A DNA stretch of 6,860 nt from an uncultured Actinomycetes bacterium (lineage in GTDB: Bacteria; Actinomycetota; Thermoleophilia; Solirubrobacterales; 70-9), in NCBI GenBank assembly GCA_946479725.1, contig CAMLHB010000129.1, positions 1 to 6,860 of the forward strand, read 5' to 3'. The translations under genes and the position numbers were made by a program. The notes under the pieces are model-generated. The model was not told the DNA's origin and searched no databases. It saw only the letters and a list, made by a program, of their open reading frames with translations. This document shows positions 1 through 6,686 of this stretch, piece after piece; the first letter of the stretch is position 1, and every line of letters starts with the position of its first letter.

Positions 1-1
1 G

Positions 2-445
2 CTGCGCTTCGACCCGTTCGCCATGCTGCCGTTCTGCGGCTACAACATGGCCGACTACTTCGCCCACTGGCTGAAGATCGGCCAGCGCGAGGGTGCCCAG
101 CTGCCGCGCGTCTTCTACGTCAACTGGTTCCGCAAAGACGCCGACGGCAAGTTCCTCTGGCCCGGCTTCGGCGAGAACAGCCGCGTCCTCGAGTGGGTCT
201 TCCGCCGCTGCGAGGGTGAAGCCGAGGCGGTCGAGACCCCGGTCGGGCTGCTGCCGGCCGAGGGCGAGATCAACACCGAGGGGCTCGAGATCTCCGAGGA
301 GGCGATGAAGGAGCTGCTCAGCGTCGACCTCGATCTCGTCAAGGAGCAGCTGCCGCAGCTGAAAGCGCACCTGGCCGAGTTCGGCGACAAGCTGCCGGCC
401 GAGGTCGCCGCGCAGCTCGAGGCGCTCGAACAGCGCCTCGGCTAG
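2..445 (+). CDS. pckG: Phosphoenolpyruvate carboxykinase (GTP), C-terminal part
   Basis: This is the 3' end of a gene that begins before the window; the reading frame is open from base 2 and stops at TAG 443-445, leaving about 147 residues. The enzyme family converts oxaloacetate and GTP to phosphoenolpyruvate, CO2 and GDP in the cytoplasm, at the branch between the TCA cycle and gluconeogenesis. The call rests on signature stretches of the GTP-dependent family: DPFAMLPFCGYN, whose aromatic residues belong to the guanine-binding region, then FYVNWFRKD, then FLWPGFGENSRVLEW, followed by the ETPVGLLP segment. The tail (ELLSVD, then FGDKLPAEV and QLEALEQRL) matches the usual helical C-terminus, so the end looks intact. 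The ATP-dependent PckA family lacks these motifs. It is separated from the downstream glycan genes by a stem-loop and is probably a separate transcription unit. Confidence 0.95.
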   Translation: MRFDPFAMLPFCGYNMADYFAHWLKIGQREGAQLPRVFYVNWFRKDADGKFLWPGFGENSRVLEWVFRRCEGEAEAVETPVGLLPAEGEINTEGLEISEEAMKELLSVDLDLVKEQLPQLKAHLAEFGDKLPAEVAAQLEALEQRLG

Positions 446-463
446 CGCGGCTTAGAGCTGTGA

Positions 464-492
464 GGCCGGGGCGCCCAGCCGGCGCTCCGGCC
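464..492 (+). terminator. GC-rich stem-loop, probable pckG terminator
   Basis: Bases 464-475 pair with 481-492 to give a 12-bp stem with one G-U pair (470/486) and a five-base loop (476-480). It starts 18 bases after the pckG stop codon and lies before the next gene. No run of T follows, so it is not a classical intrinsic terminator. U-tract-less hairpins of this kind are often proposed as terminators or RNA-stabilising ends in high-GC actinomycetes. The pairing is read directly from the sequence; the role is inferred from position. Confidence 0.6.
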
Positions 493-493
493 G

Positions 494-505
494 CCTGCAT
501 GCAGG
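494..505. other. Perfect 12-bp palindrome CCTGCATGCAGG
   Basis: The sequence CCTGCATGCAGG reads the same on both strands. It lies one base after the terminator-like stem and about 40 bases before the start of the next gene. As DNA it could be a dimeric regulator's operator. As RNA it would make only a tight hairpin, and it could simply be part of the termination region. No regulator is encoded in the window and no second copy was noticed, so the role is unknown. Confidence 0.3.
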
Positions 506-535
506 GCTATCGAAGTGCCGGGCGAAAGCCGACCA

Positions 536-541
536 TAAGCT
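536..541 (+). promoter_or_regulatory. Possible -10 hexamer of the glycan operon
   Basis: TAAGCT fits the TANNNT pattern of actinobacterial -10 elements and sits in the only AT-richer patch of the gap. Transcription would then begin near the paired ATG codons at 545 and 548, giving a leaderless or nearly leaderless message. This agrees with the absence of any Shine-Dalgarno-like sequence upstream of 545. No convincing -35 hexamer is visible 16-18 bases upstream, so this is a weak call based on position and the hexamer alone. Confidence 0.22.
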
Positions 542-544
542 TTC

Positions 545-2359
545 ATGATGTCGGCTCGGCGTACTAAACCGGAGAGAACCTCCGACGGCCTCTCGCTGCC
601 GCTGATCTCGCTGCTCGCTGCACTCGGGTTGCTGCTCGTCTCGGTCGCCAACGCGCTCAGCCGGGCGACCGTGACCGAGACCACGCTGCTCTACTGGGCC
701 GGGCTGCTGCTGATCGCCCTGCCGATCTTCTACAAGCTGAGCTCGAAGGAGCCGAGCTACCGGCAGCGGTTCTTCCTCGTCCTGCTGCTCGGGCTGGCCC
801 TCTACGGGGTCAAGGTGGTGCACGACGGCATCTACTTCACCTTCACCGACGAGTTCGTGCACGCCTACAACGCGGAGAGCATCGCCCGCCACCACCACCT
901 CTACTACTTCAACTCGATCATCCCGACGACGGCCCACTATCCCGGGCTGGAGGGCGCGACCTCGGCGCTGATGATGCTGACCGGGATGTCGAGCTACGGG
1001 GCGGGCACGATCCTCGTCGGCGCCGCCCGTCTCACCTTCATGGCGGCGCTCTTCTTCCTTTTCGCCCGCCTCAGCGGTTCGGCCCGGGGCGCCGGCCTCG
1101 GCGTCGCGATCTATGCGGGCAGCTCCAACTTCCTCTACTGGGGGGCCCAGTTCTCCTACGAGTCGCTGGCGCTGCCGCTGATGGTGGTCGTCCTGATGGC
1201 CTTCGCCGAACGGGAGGCCGGCCCACGCGAGCGACGCACGTCGTGGACGCTGCTGATCGTGCTGGGGATCCTCGCGATCACGATCACCCATCACCTCACC
1301 TCGTACGGCCTCGCCCTGATCTTCATCGCGCTCGCGGTCATGTACCGGGTGATGAAGATCGAGCGCCCGAACCCCTGGCCGCTTGCCCTCCTGGCAACCG
1401 GCGCGGCGGTCGGGTGGCTGCTGATCGCCGCCCGGCAGACGGTCAGCTACCTCTTTCCCGTCCTCGGTGACGCCGTCGAAGCGATCTGGAACACCGCCTC
1501 CGGCGAGTCGGCGCCGCGGACTCTCTTCCACCAGTCCTCCGACACCGCCGAACAGGTCGGGGCGACGCCCCTGCTGGCCCGCGGGCTGGCGCTGCTCGCG
1601 GTGCTGATCCTGCTCGCGGCGATGATCGCCGGGATCCGGCAGGCCTGGCGCCGTCACCGGAACCAGCCCCTGGCCCTGCTCTTCATGGCCGCGGCAGTCG
1701 TCTTCTTCGGGGCGCTCGGGCTGCGCTTCGCCCCGGCGGCCTGGGAGACCGGCAACCGGGCGGGCGAGTTCCTCTTCATCGGCCTCGCCTTCGTCGGCAT
1801 CTACGGGGCGGCGGAGCTGTTGCGCTCCGGCCCCAAGCTGCAGCGGCGCCGGCTGCTCTTCACGGCCGCGCTCGGCGTCGTCCTCTTCGGCGGCGTCATC
1901 TCCGGCTGGCCCTGGGACGTGCAGACGGCGCGGCCGTTGCAGGCGACCGCCGACGGCAACGAGATCGACTCCGAATCCCTGGCTCTGGCCAAGTTCGCCG
2001 GGCAGAGGCTCGACGGCAGCCGCTTCGCCGCCCCCGAAGCGGAGGCGCGCACGCTGGTCAATCCCGGCGGTCAGATCGCTTTCGCCGGGCAGGGGCCGGA
2101 CATCGAGGACATCGTCAACACCGAGGCCTTCCAGGACTGGCAGTTCGCGGTCCTGGCGAAGAACCACCTGCCCTACGTGGTCGCCGACCGCCGGCTCGCC
2201 TCCGGCGACTCGATTCGCGGCTACTACTTCACCGTGCCGGGCCGCTACAACGATGGGCTGCGGGAAAAGGGCGTCGTCCACAAGTTCTCGCAGCTGCCGG
2301 TGGCGCGGGTCTGGGACGGCGGCCGCGTCGTCCTCTATGACCTCGAGGACCGGCCGTGA
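545..2359 (+). CDS. GT-C-like polytopic membrane protein, putative glycosyltransferase
   Basis: A 604-residue integral membrane protein with about 13 hydrophobic segments (near 18-38, 47-63, 75-93, 153-175, 183-197, 203-221, 233-249, 252-269, 278-295, 344-364, 377-391, 405-423, 437-454). Basic loops such as RQAWRRHRNQ (365-374) and KLQRRR (431-436) fall consistently on the inside, putting the N-terminus in the cytoplasm and residues 455-604 outside. The extracytoplasmic loop after segment 3 carries TDEFVHAYN (101-109) and later HYPGLE (131-136). An acidic pair in an early outer loop is the usual active-site position of GT-C transferases that use polyprenyl-phosphate sugars. THHLTSY (248-254) and GNRAGEF (403-409) look like further conserved polar spots. 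The start is one of two tandem ATGs (545, 548); no ribosome-binding site is evident. Function is inferred from topology and motifs; it could instead be a polymerase or transporter. The 150-residue outer tail is not recognised. Confidence 0.72.
   Translation: MMSARRTKPERTSDGLSLPLISLLAALGLLLVSVANALSRATVTETTLLYWAGLLLIALPIFYKLSSKEPSYRQRFFLVLLLGLALYGVKVVHDGIYFTFTDEFVHAYNAESIARHHHLYYFNSIIPTTAHYPGLEGATSALMMLTGMSSYGAGTILVGAARLTFMAALFFLFARLSGSARGAGLGVAIYAGSSNFLYWGAQFSYESLALPLMVVVLMAFAEREAGPRERRTSWTLLIVLGILAITITHHLTSYGLALIFIALAVMYRVMKIERPNPWPLALLATGAAVGWLLIAARQTVSYLFPVLGDAVEAIWNTASGESAPRTLFHQSSDTAEQVGATPLLARGLALLAVLILLAAMIAGIRQAWRRHRNQPLALLFMAAAVVFFGALGLRFAPAAWETGNRAGEFLFIGLAFVGIYGAAELLRSGPKLQRRRLLFTAALGVVLFGGVISGWPWDVQTARPLQATADGNEIDSESLALAKFAGQRLDGSRFAAPEAEARTLVNPGGQIAFAGQGPDIEDIVNTEAFQDWQFAVLAKNHLPYVVADRRLASGDSIRGYYFTVPGRYNDGLREKGVVHKFSQLPVARVWDGGRVVLYDLEDRP
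2345..2349 (+). promoter_or_regulatory. Ribosome binding site supporting the GTG start at 2356
   Basis: GAGGA lies inside the end of the preceding gene, six bases before GTG 2356. It is a good anti-16S match at normal spacing and is the main reason to accept the GTG codon whose last two bases belong to the previous gene's stop codon. Confidence 0.55.
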
Positions 2360-3138
2360 GGGGGCATCGGGACCTGACCATCGCCGTGGCCGCCGCCGTG
2401 CTCTGCTCCCTGGTCGCGGCCCTCGTCCCGGTGGAGATCATCCGGGTGATCGCGGCGCTGCCGCTGACCCTCTACCTCCCCGGCTTCGCCCTCGTCGCCG
2501 CCAGTTTCGACGGCGGGGACCTGGCGCCGCTGAAACGGCTGACCATCGAGGTGGGGGCCAGCCTGATCCTGCTGGTCCTCTCGGCCTTCCTGCTCAACAT
2601 CTTTCCCTTCGGGTTGACGACCGCCAGTTGGGCGGTTCTCCTTGTCCTGCTCGTAATCGCCGGCTGCATCGGCGCGGCCCGGCGTCGCGGTCCGGCCCAG
2701 CGCTCCCCACGACCTCTGTTCGCCTCTCTCGCGCGGCCTTCGACCCGCAGTGCCGTTCTGGTCGGAGCGGCGATCGTGATCGGCGCCGCCGCTGTCGCGC
2801 TCGCCCAGAAGCCGCTGCCGGCGAAGCACGCCGCCGGCTACACGGCCCTCTGGATGCTGCCCACCAATGCCGAAGAAGACGCCGTGGTGGTCGGGGTCCA
2901 GAGCAACCAGCAGGACGCCGCCGCCTACAGGCTTCGCGTCAGCGTCGACGGGGGCAGCCGGTCGCACACGTACCGGGTCAAGCTCGACCCGGGTGAGGAA
3001 AGGACCTTTGAAGTCGCGACTCCCCACGGCTCCGGCGCCAGCACGCACGTGGTCGCCTCGCTCTATTGCGCCGGGCGGCCCGACGAGCTCTTCCGGCGGG
3101 TGACGCGCTGGCTACCGAGGCAGCCGAGCTTCCCTTGA
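2356..3138 (+). CDS. DUF1616-like membrane protein with extracytoplasmic beta domain
   Basis: A 260-residue protein of unknown biochemical function. Four hydrophobic segments (about 8-25, 30-50, 65-82, 90-107) are followed by a basic loop (RRRGPAQR, 109-116), a fifth segment (133-150) and an outer domain (152-260). LPLTLYLPGFALVAA (35-49), then LKRLTIEVGASL and LLNIFPFGL, match the pattern I know for DUF1616: a proline-glycine kink in the second helix, then a second helical pair. The region GYTALWMLP, VVVGVQSNQ, YRLRVSVDG and LDPGEERTFEV reads as alternating beta strands, as in the DUF1616 C-terminal part. The GTG start overlaps the previous stop by four bases (GTGA) and has a Shine-Dalgarno match at 2345-2349, so the two membrane proteins are probably translationally coupled and may form a complex. 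A structural or accessory role in surface-glycan assembly is inferred from context only. Confidence 0.7.
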   Translation: MRGHRDLTIAVAAAVLCSLVAALVPVEIIRVIAALPLTLYLPGFALVAASFDGGDLAPLKRLTIEVGASLILLVLSAFLLNIFPFGLTTASWAVLLVLLVIAGCIGAARRRGPAQRSPRPLFASLARPSTRSAVLVGAAIVIGAAAVALAQKPLPAKHAAGYTALWMLPTNAEEDAVVVGVQSNQQDAAAYRLRVSVDGGSRSHTYRVKLDPGEERTFEVATPHGSGASTHVVASLYCAGRPDELFRRVTRWLPRQPSFP

Positions 3139-4190
3139 GCACCCCCGCCGTCGACGTAGTCGTCACCAACCACGACTACGCCCGCTTCCTTCCCGAGGCA
3201 ATCGAGAGCGCTTGCGCGCAGACCCACCCGGGCGTCCACGTCGTCGTCGTCGACGACGGCTCGAGCGACGACTCCCGCGAGGTGCTGGGCCGCTACGAGG
3301 ACCGGGTCGAGGTGGTGTTGAAGGAGCGGGGCGGACAGGCCTCGGCGCTGAACGCCGGGCTGGAGCGCTGCCGCGGCGAGGTGCTGCTGGTGCTCGACGC
3401 CGACGACGTCCTCCGCCCGCAGGCGGCCGAACGGGTCGCCGGCGCCTTCGCCGCCGACCCGGCGCTGACGAAGGTCCAGTTCCCGATGGAGATCGTCGAC
3501 GCGGCGGGAAACCCGACCGGCGAGGTCAAGCCGGGCGGGCATCTGCGGCCGCCGGTCGGGGACCAGCGGCGGGCCGAGCTCGCCTTCCCCTTCGACCTGC
3601 CCTGGCTGCCGGGCGGCGGCACCGGCTTTCGCACCGAAGCGGTGCGGCGGATTCTGCCGATCCCCGCCGCCGACTACCCGCGCAGCGGCGCCGACTGGTA
3701 CCTCGTCCACCTCACCGCGCTGCTGGGCGAGGCGGCGCTGCTCGACGAGGTCTGCGCCTCCTACCGCGTCCACGGCGGCAACGCCTACGAACTGGAGGCC
3801 GACCGCATCGACCTCGACCACGTGCGCGAGGCGATCGGCTTCGCCGGCGCCACCACCCGCTCGCTGGAAGCGCTCGCCGACGAGCTGGGGCTCGACCGGC
3901 CGCAGCGCATCCTCTCCTACTCCGACCTCGCCAACCGGCTCGTCTCGCTGCGGCTGGAGCCGGGGCGCCACCCGGTCGCCGGCGAGCGCCGCGGCGCCCT
4001 CTTCGTCGACGCCCTCCTCGCCGTCCGCCGCCGCTTCGACGTCTCCTCGCCGATGAAGGCGGTGCTGGTCCTCTGGTTCGCGCTGGAGGCGCTCGTCCCG
4101 CGGCGGCTGGCCCGGCCGCTGGCCGAGTTGTTTCTCTTTCCCGGCAGCCGCGCCGGCGTCAACCGGCTACTGGGAAGATTCCAGCGCTGA
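3135..4190 (+). CDS. Glycosyltransferase family 2 (GT-A fold)
   Basis: A cytoplasmic or membrane-associated nucleotide-sugar transferase of 351 residues, counted from TTG 3135. The GT-A core is clear: VDVVVTNHDYARFL (6-19) as the first strand and loop, VVVVDDGSSDDS (36-47) with the nucleotide-binding Asp pair, GGQASALNAGL (66-76), and VLLVLDADDVL (83-93) carrying the metal-binding DxD-type motif. PGGGTGFR (159-166) and GADWYL (185-190) probably form the acceptor and catalytic-base region, and SYRVHGGN (209-216) is typical of the end of the domain. The remaining ~130 residues are helical and basic, ending in an amphipathic stretch that could touch the membrane. TTG was chosen because it overlaps the previous stop (TTGA) and gives the usual short lead before the first strand; an upstream in-frame TTG at 3066 would add 23 Arg/Ala-rich residues. 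No good ribosome binding site is near, so coupling is likely. Donor and acceptor are unknown. Confidence 0.87.
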   Translation: MSTPAVDVVVTNHDYARFLPEAIESACAQTHPGVHVVVVDDGSSDDSREVLGRYEDRVEVVLKERGGQASALNAGLERCRGEVLLVLDADDVLRPQAAERVAGAFAADPALTKVQFPMEIVDAAGNPTGEVKPGGHLRPPVGDQRRAELAFPFDLPWLPGGGTGFRTEAVRRILPIPAADYPRSGADWYLVHLTALLGEAALLDEVCASYRVHGGNAYELEADRIDLDHVREAIGFAGATTRSLEALADELGLDRPQRILSYSDLANRLVSLRLEPGRHPVAGERRGALFVDALLAVRRRFDVSSPMKAVLVLWFALEALVPRRLARPLAELFLFPGSRAGVNRLLGRFQR

Positions 4191-4194
4191 CCCC

Positions 4195-5451
4195 ATGCGG
4201 ATCCTGATCGCCACCGATCACTACCCGCCGTTCATCGGCGGCGCCCACCGCCAGGCCCGGCTGATCGCGGCCGGGATGGCCGAGCGCGGCCACGACGTCG
4301 CCGTCGCCACCACCTGGCACGGCGGCCTGCCGCCGCTCGACTGGGAAGACCACGTCACCGTCCACCGCCTGCGCCAGGTGCGGACCGCCTTCCGTTCGCT
4401 GATCCGCGACGAGGAGCAGCGCCACCAACCGCCCTTCCCCGACCCGGTGACGATCGCCGGCCTGCGCAAGCTGATCTCCGGCTTCGAACCGGACGTCATT
4501 CACGCCTACGGCTGGCTCGCCTTCTCGGTTGCGGTCGCGCTCGGGCGCCGCCGCATCCCGATGCTGGTCTCGGCCCGCGACTACGGCTATTTCTGCGCCA
4601 ACCGGACGCTGCTGCGCAAGGGTGAGCCCTGCTCGGGACCGGCGCCGCTGAAGTGCGCCAGCTGCGCCAGCGACTACTACAGCGGCGTCCCCAAGGGGCT
4701 CGCCGCGACCGCCGGCGTCTACCTCTGCCGGCCGTTGCTGGCGCGGAAGATGACCGGCCTGCACAGCGTCAGCACCTTTGTCCACGACGTCACCACCCGC
4801 TACGTCTTCGGCCCGGGCGGGGCGCCGGAGGACCTGGTCCAGGTGACGATCCCGAGCTTCCAGGACGTAGCGCCCGACCAGGAGGTCGACAGCGCCGACC
4901 CGGCGATCGCCCCCTACCTGGAGCGGCTGCCGGGCGAGCCGTTCGTCCTCTACGTCGGCGCCTTCCGCCGGGTCAAGGGGCTGGAAACGCTCTTCGACGC
5001 CTACCGGCAACTGGAGTCGCCACCGCCGCTGGTCCTGATGGGGACCTTCGAGCGCGACTCCCCACAGCCGTTCCCGGAGGAGGCGGTCGTCCTCACCGAC
5101 GTCCCCCACCAAGCGGTGATGGCCGCCTGGGACCGGGCGATGTTCGGGGTGATGCCGTCGCTGTGGCCGGAGCCCTTCGGCGCCACGGTGGCGGAGGCGA
5201 TGAATCGCGGCAAGCCGGTGATCGGGACCACGCTTGGAGGCCACGTCGACATGATCGGCGCGGACGCGGGACTGCTGGTGCCGCAGGGCGACGTCGGGGC
5301 GCTGGCCGCGGCGATGCGGGACCTGATCGAGAACGCCGAGCGACGCGAGCGCTTCGGGGCGGCGGCGAGCGCGCGTGCGCGATCGTTTGCGGCGACGGCG
5401 GTGATCCCGCGCTTCGAGCAGGCCTACCGCGACGTGCTCGCCTCCGGATGA
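4195..5451 (+). CDS. Glycosyltransferase family 4 with four-cysteine insert
   Basis: A 418-residue GT-B fold retaining glycosyltransferase that transfers a sugar from a nucleotide donor in the cytoplasm. The N-terminal domain begins MRILIATDHYPPFIGGA, with the glycine-rich loop at 14-16, and contains DVIHAYGW (100-107). The C-terminal domain has LYVGAFRRVKGLETL (252-266), whose Arg and Lys normally contact donor phosphates, and the EX7E motif as EPFGATVAE (E326 and E334), followed by AMNRGKPVIGT. Both acidic residues are present, so the enzyme looks active. Residues 134-157 hold Cys134, Cys146, Cys154 and Cys157 in a pattern CX11CX7CX2C, which suggests a small metal-binding knuckle. The ATG lies four bases after the preceding stop. 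There is no clear ribosome binding site: GGGAAGA at 4172-4178 is too far away. The exact sugar cannot be read from the sequence. Confidence 0.9.
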   Translation: MRILIATDHYPPFIGGAHRQARLIAAGMAERGHDVAVATTWHGGLPPLDWEDHVTVHRLRQVRTAFRSLIRDEEQRHQPPFPDPVTIAGLRKLISGFEPDVIHAYGWLAFSVAVALGRRRIPMLVSARDYGYFCANRTLLRKGEPCSGPAPLKCASCASDYYSGVPKGLAATAGVYLCRPLLARKMTGLHSVSTFVHDVTTRYVFGPGGAPEDLVQVTIPSFQDVAPDQEVDSADPAIAPYLERLPGEPFVLYVGAFRRVKGLETLFDAYRQLESPPPLVLMGTFERDSPQPFPEEAVVLTDVPHQAVMAAWDRAMFGVMPSLWPEPFGATVAEAMNRGKPVIGTTLGGHVDMIGADAGLLVPQGDVGALAAAMRDLIENAERRERFGAAASARARSFAATAVIPRFEQAYRDVLASG

Positions 5452-6686
5452 GGATCCTCCTCGCCGTCCCGGTGCCGCCGCAGGCGGACGGGGGAGGGGC
5501 GATCCCGGTCCTGCTCGACGCCGAGCTGCGGGGGCTGCGGGAGCTGCACGAGGTGACGCTGGTGACCGCGCTCGGCGACGAGCCGGGGGAAGCGGAGGCG
5601 GTGGCGCGGCTGCGGGAGGCGGGCGAGGTCCTTGTCGCCGACCGCCGCCGGCCGCCGCCGGGCGGGCGCCGGCGCCGGCGGCAGCTGCGGATGGCGGGCG
5701 CTTGGGCGCGCGGGGGCTGGCCCTGGCGGACCGTCTGGTACGCCGACCCGGGGATCCAGCGGATCCTCGACCGGCTCGGCGCCGAGCGCGAGTTCGACGT
5801 GGTCGCGGTCGAGGACAGCGCGATGTCGGTCTTCCGCTATCCCGCCGGAGTCCCGACCGTCTTCACCCACCACGAGGTGCTGCGGCCGCGCCCGGTCGAC
5901 TGGAGCCCGGGGGCGCCGCGACGCTGGCCGGGCTGGGCCTTCGGCGAGCTCGACTGGCGCCGCTGGTGCGGCTTCCAGCGGCGCGCCTGGGAGCGCTTCG
6001 ACCTCGTTCAGGTCTTCAGCCGCCGCGACGCCGAGGCGATCGCCGAGCTCGCCCCCGAGGCGGCGCCGCGGGTGCGGGTCGACCCCTTCGGGATGGTGCT
6101 GCCGCCGGCGAGCGACCGGGCCCGCGAGGAGCCCGGGACGATCCTCTTCGTCGGCGCCTTCCACCACCCGCCCAACCGCGACGCGGCGATCTGGCTCGCC
6201 CGTGAGATCCTGCCGGCGGTGCTCGAGCGCGTCCCGGCGGCGCGGCTGCGGATCGTCGGCAGCGCCCCCCCTGCCGAGGTCCTGGCGCTGGCCGGCGAGC
6301 GGGTCGAGGTGGTCGCCAACGCCCCCAGCGTCCGTCCCCACACCGAGGCGGCGGCGGTGGTGATGGCGCCGGTGCGGACCGGCGGCGGCATGCGGATGAA
6401 GGTGCTGGCGGCGATGGCCGCCGGCAAGGCGGTGGTGACCACCCCGCGCGGGACCGAGGGCTACACCGGGTTCGACGAGGAGCCGCCGCTGGCGGTGGGC
6501 GGGAGCGCGGCGGAGATCGCCGCGGCGACGGCGGCGCTGCTGGAGGACGAGGCCGCCCGGCGCAGGCTGGGGGAGAGGGCGCGGGCGTTCGCCGAGCGCC
6601 ACCACAGCCCCGAGGCCTGGGCGCGGCGGCAGACCGCCGTCTTCGAGGAGGCGATCGCGATGCGACGAAGGGGTCCCGATGGCTGA
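5448..6686 (+). CDS. Glycosyltransferase family 4-like, second Glu replaced by Ala
   Basis: A 412-residue GT-B protein. The N-terminal domain starts MRILLAVPVPPQADGGGAIP, with a glycine loop at 15-17. The C-terminal domain has ILFVGAFHHPPNRDA (232-246), RLRIVGSAP (267-275), VRPHTEAAAVVMAPV and TGGGMRMKVLAAMAAGKAVV (311-330), then TPRGTEG. These are the hallmarks of the GT4 branch that carries GGGxRxKxLEA in place of the full EX7E motif. Here the usual Glu is Ala321 (codon GCG), so the catalytic state is uncertain. Residues 66-81 are unusually basic and proline-rich (RRRPPPGGRRRRRQLR), a possible membrane-phosphate contact or disordered linker. The start ATG 5448 overlaps the previous stop as ATGA; the open frame continues upstream, but that part is out of frame with the preceding real gene and has an artefactual Arg-rich composition. 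There is no ribosome binding site, so reinitiation after the upstream stop is likely. Function is inferred from fold. Confidence 0.85.
   Translation: MRILLAVPVPPQADGGGAIPVLLDAELRGLRELHEVTLVTALGDEPGEAEAVARLREAGEVLVADRRRPPPGGRRRRRQLRMAGAWARGGWPWRTVWYADPGIQRILDRLGAEREFDVVAVEDSAMSVFRYPAGVPTVFTHHEVLRPRPVDWSPGAPRRWPGWAFGELDWRRWCGFQRRAWERFDLVQVFSRRDAEAIAELAPEAAPRVRVDPFGMVLPPASDRAREEPGTILFVGAFHHPPNRDAAIWLAREILPAVLERVPAARLRIVGSAPPAEVLALAGERVEVVANAPSVRPHTEAAAVVMAPVRTGGGMRMKVLAAMAAGKAVVTTPRGTEGYTGFDEEPPLAVGGSAAEIAAATAALLEDEAARRRLGERARAFAERHHSPEAWARRQTAVFEEAIAMRRRGPDG
6668..6673 (+). promoter_or_regulatory. Ribosome binding site for the GT2 start at 6679
   Basis: AAGGGG lies five bases before ATG 6679, inside the end of the preceding gene. 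It is a partial but well-placed Shine-Dalgarno match and fixes the start of the last, truncated gene. Confidence 0.5.

Noticed and set aside
570..584. Short hairpin (CGGAG / CTCCG, five-base loop) just after the GT-C-like start
   Set aside because: A five-base stem within coding sequence is expected by chance at this GC content; there is no sign of a riboswitch or attenuator.
452..2281. A 609-codon open frame on the - strand opposite the GT-C-like gene
   Set aside because: Its translation is rich in Arg, Gly, Asp, Glu and Gln with no hydrophobic core or known motif, as expected for the antisense of a GC-rich gene. The + strand frame encodes a coherent membrane protein with consistent topology.
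3066..3134. Earlier TTG start for the first GT2
   Set aside because: It would add 23 Arg/Ala-rich residues that overlap the DUF1616-like gene by 73 bases, with no ribosome binding site. TTG 3135 gives the standard short N-terminus before the first strand.
3212..4207. A 331-codon + strand frame inside the first GT2 gene
   Set aside because: It is almost entirely Arg, Ala, Gly and Pro, a frame-shifted reading of the real GT2 gene.
4653..5447. Upstream extension of the second GT4 frame by 265 codons
   Set aside because: It lies wholly inside the first GT4 gene in another frame and has Arg/Gly/Pro-rich artefactual composition. The GT-B fold begins at ATG 5448.
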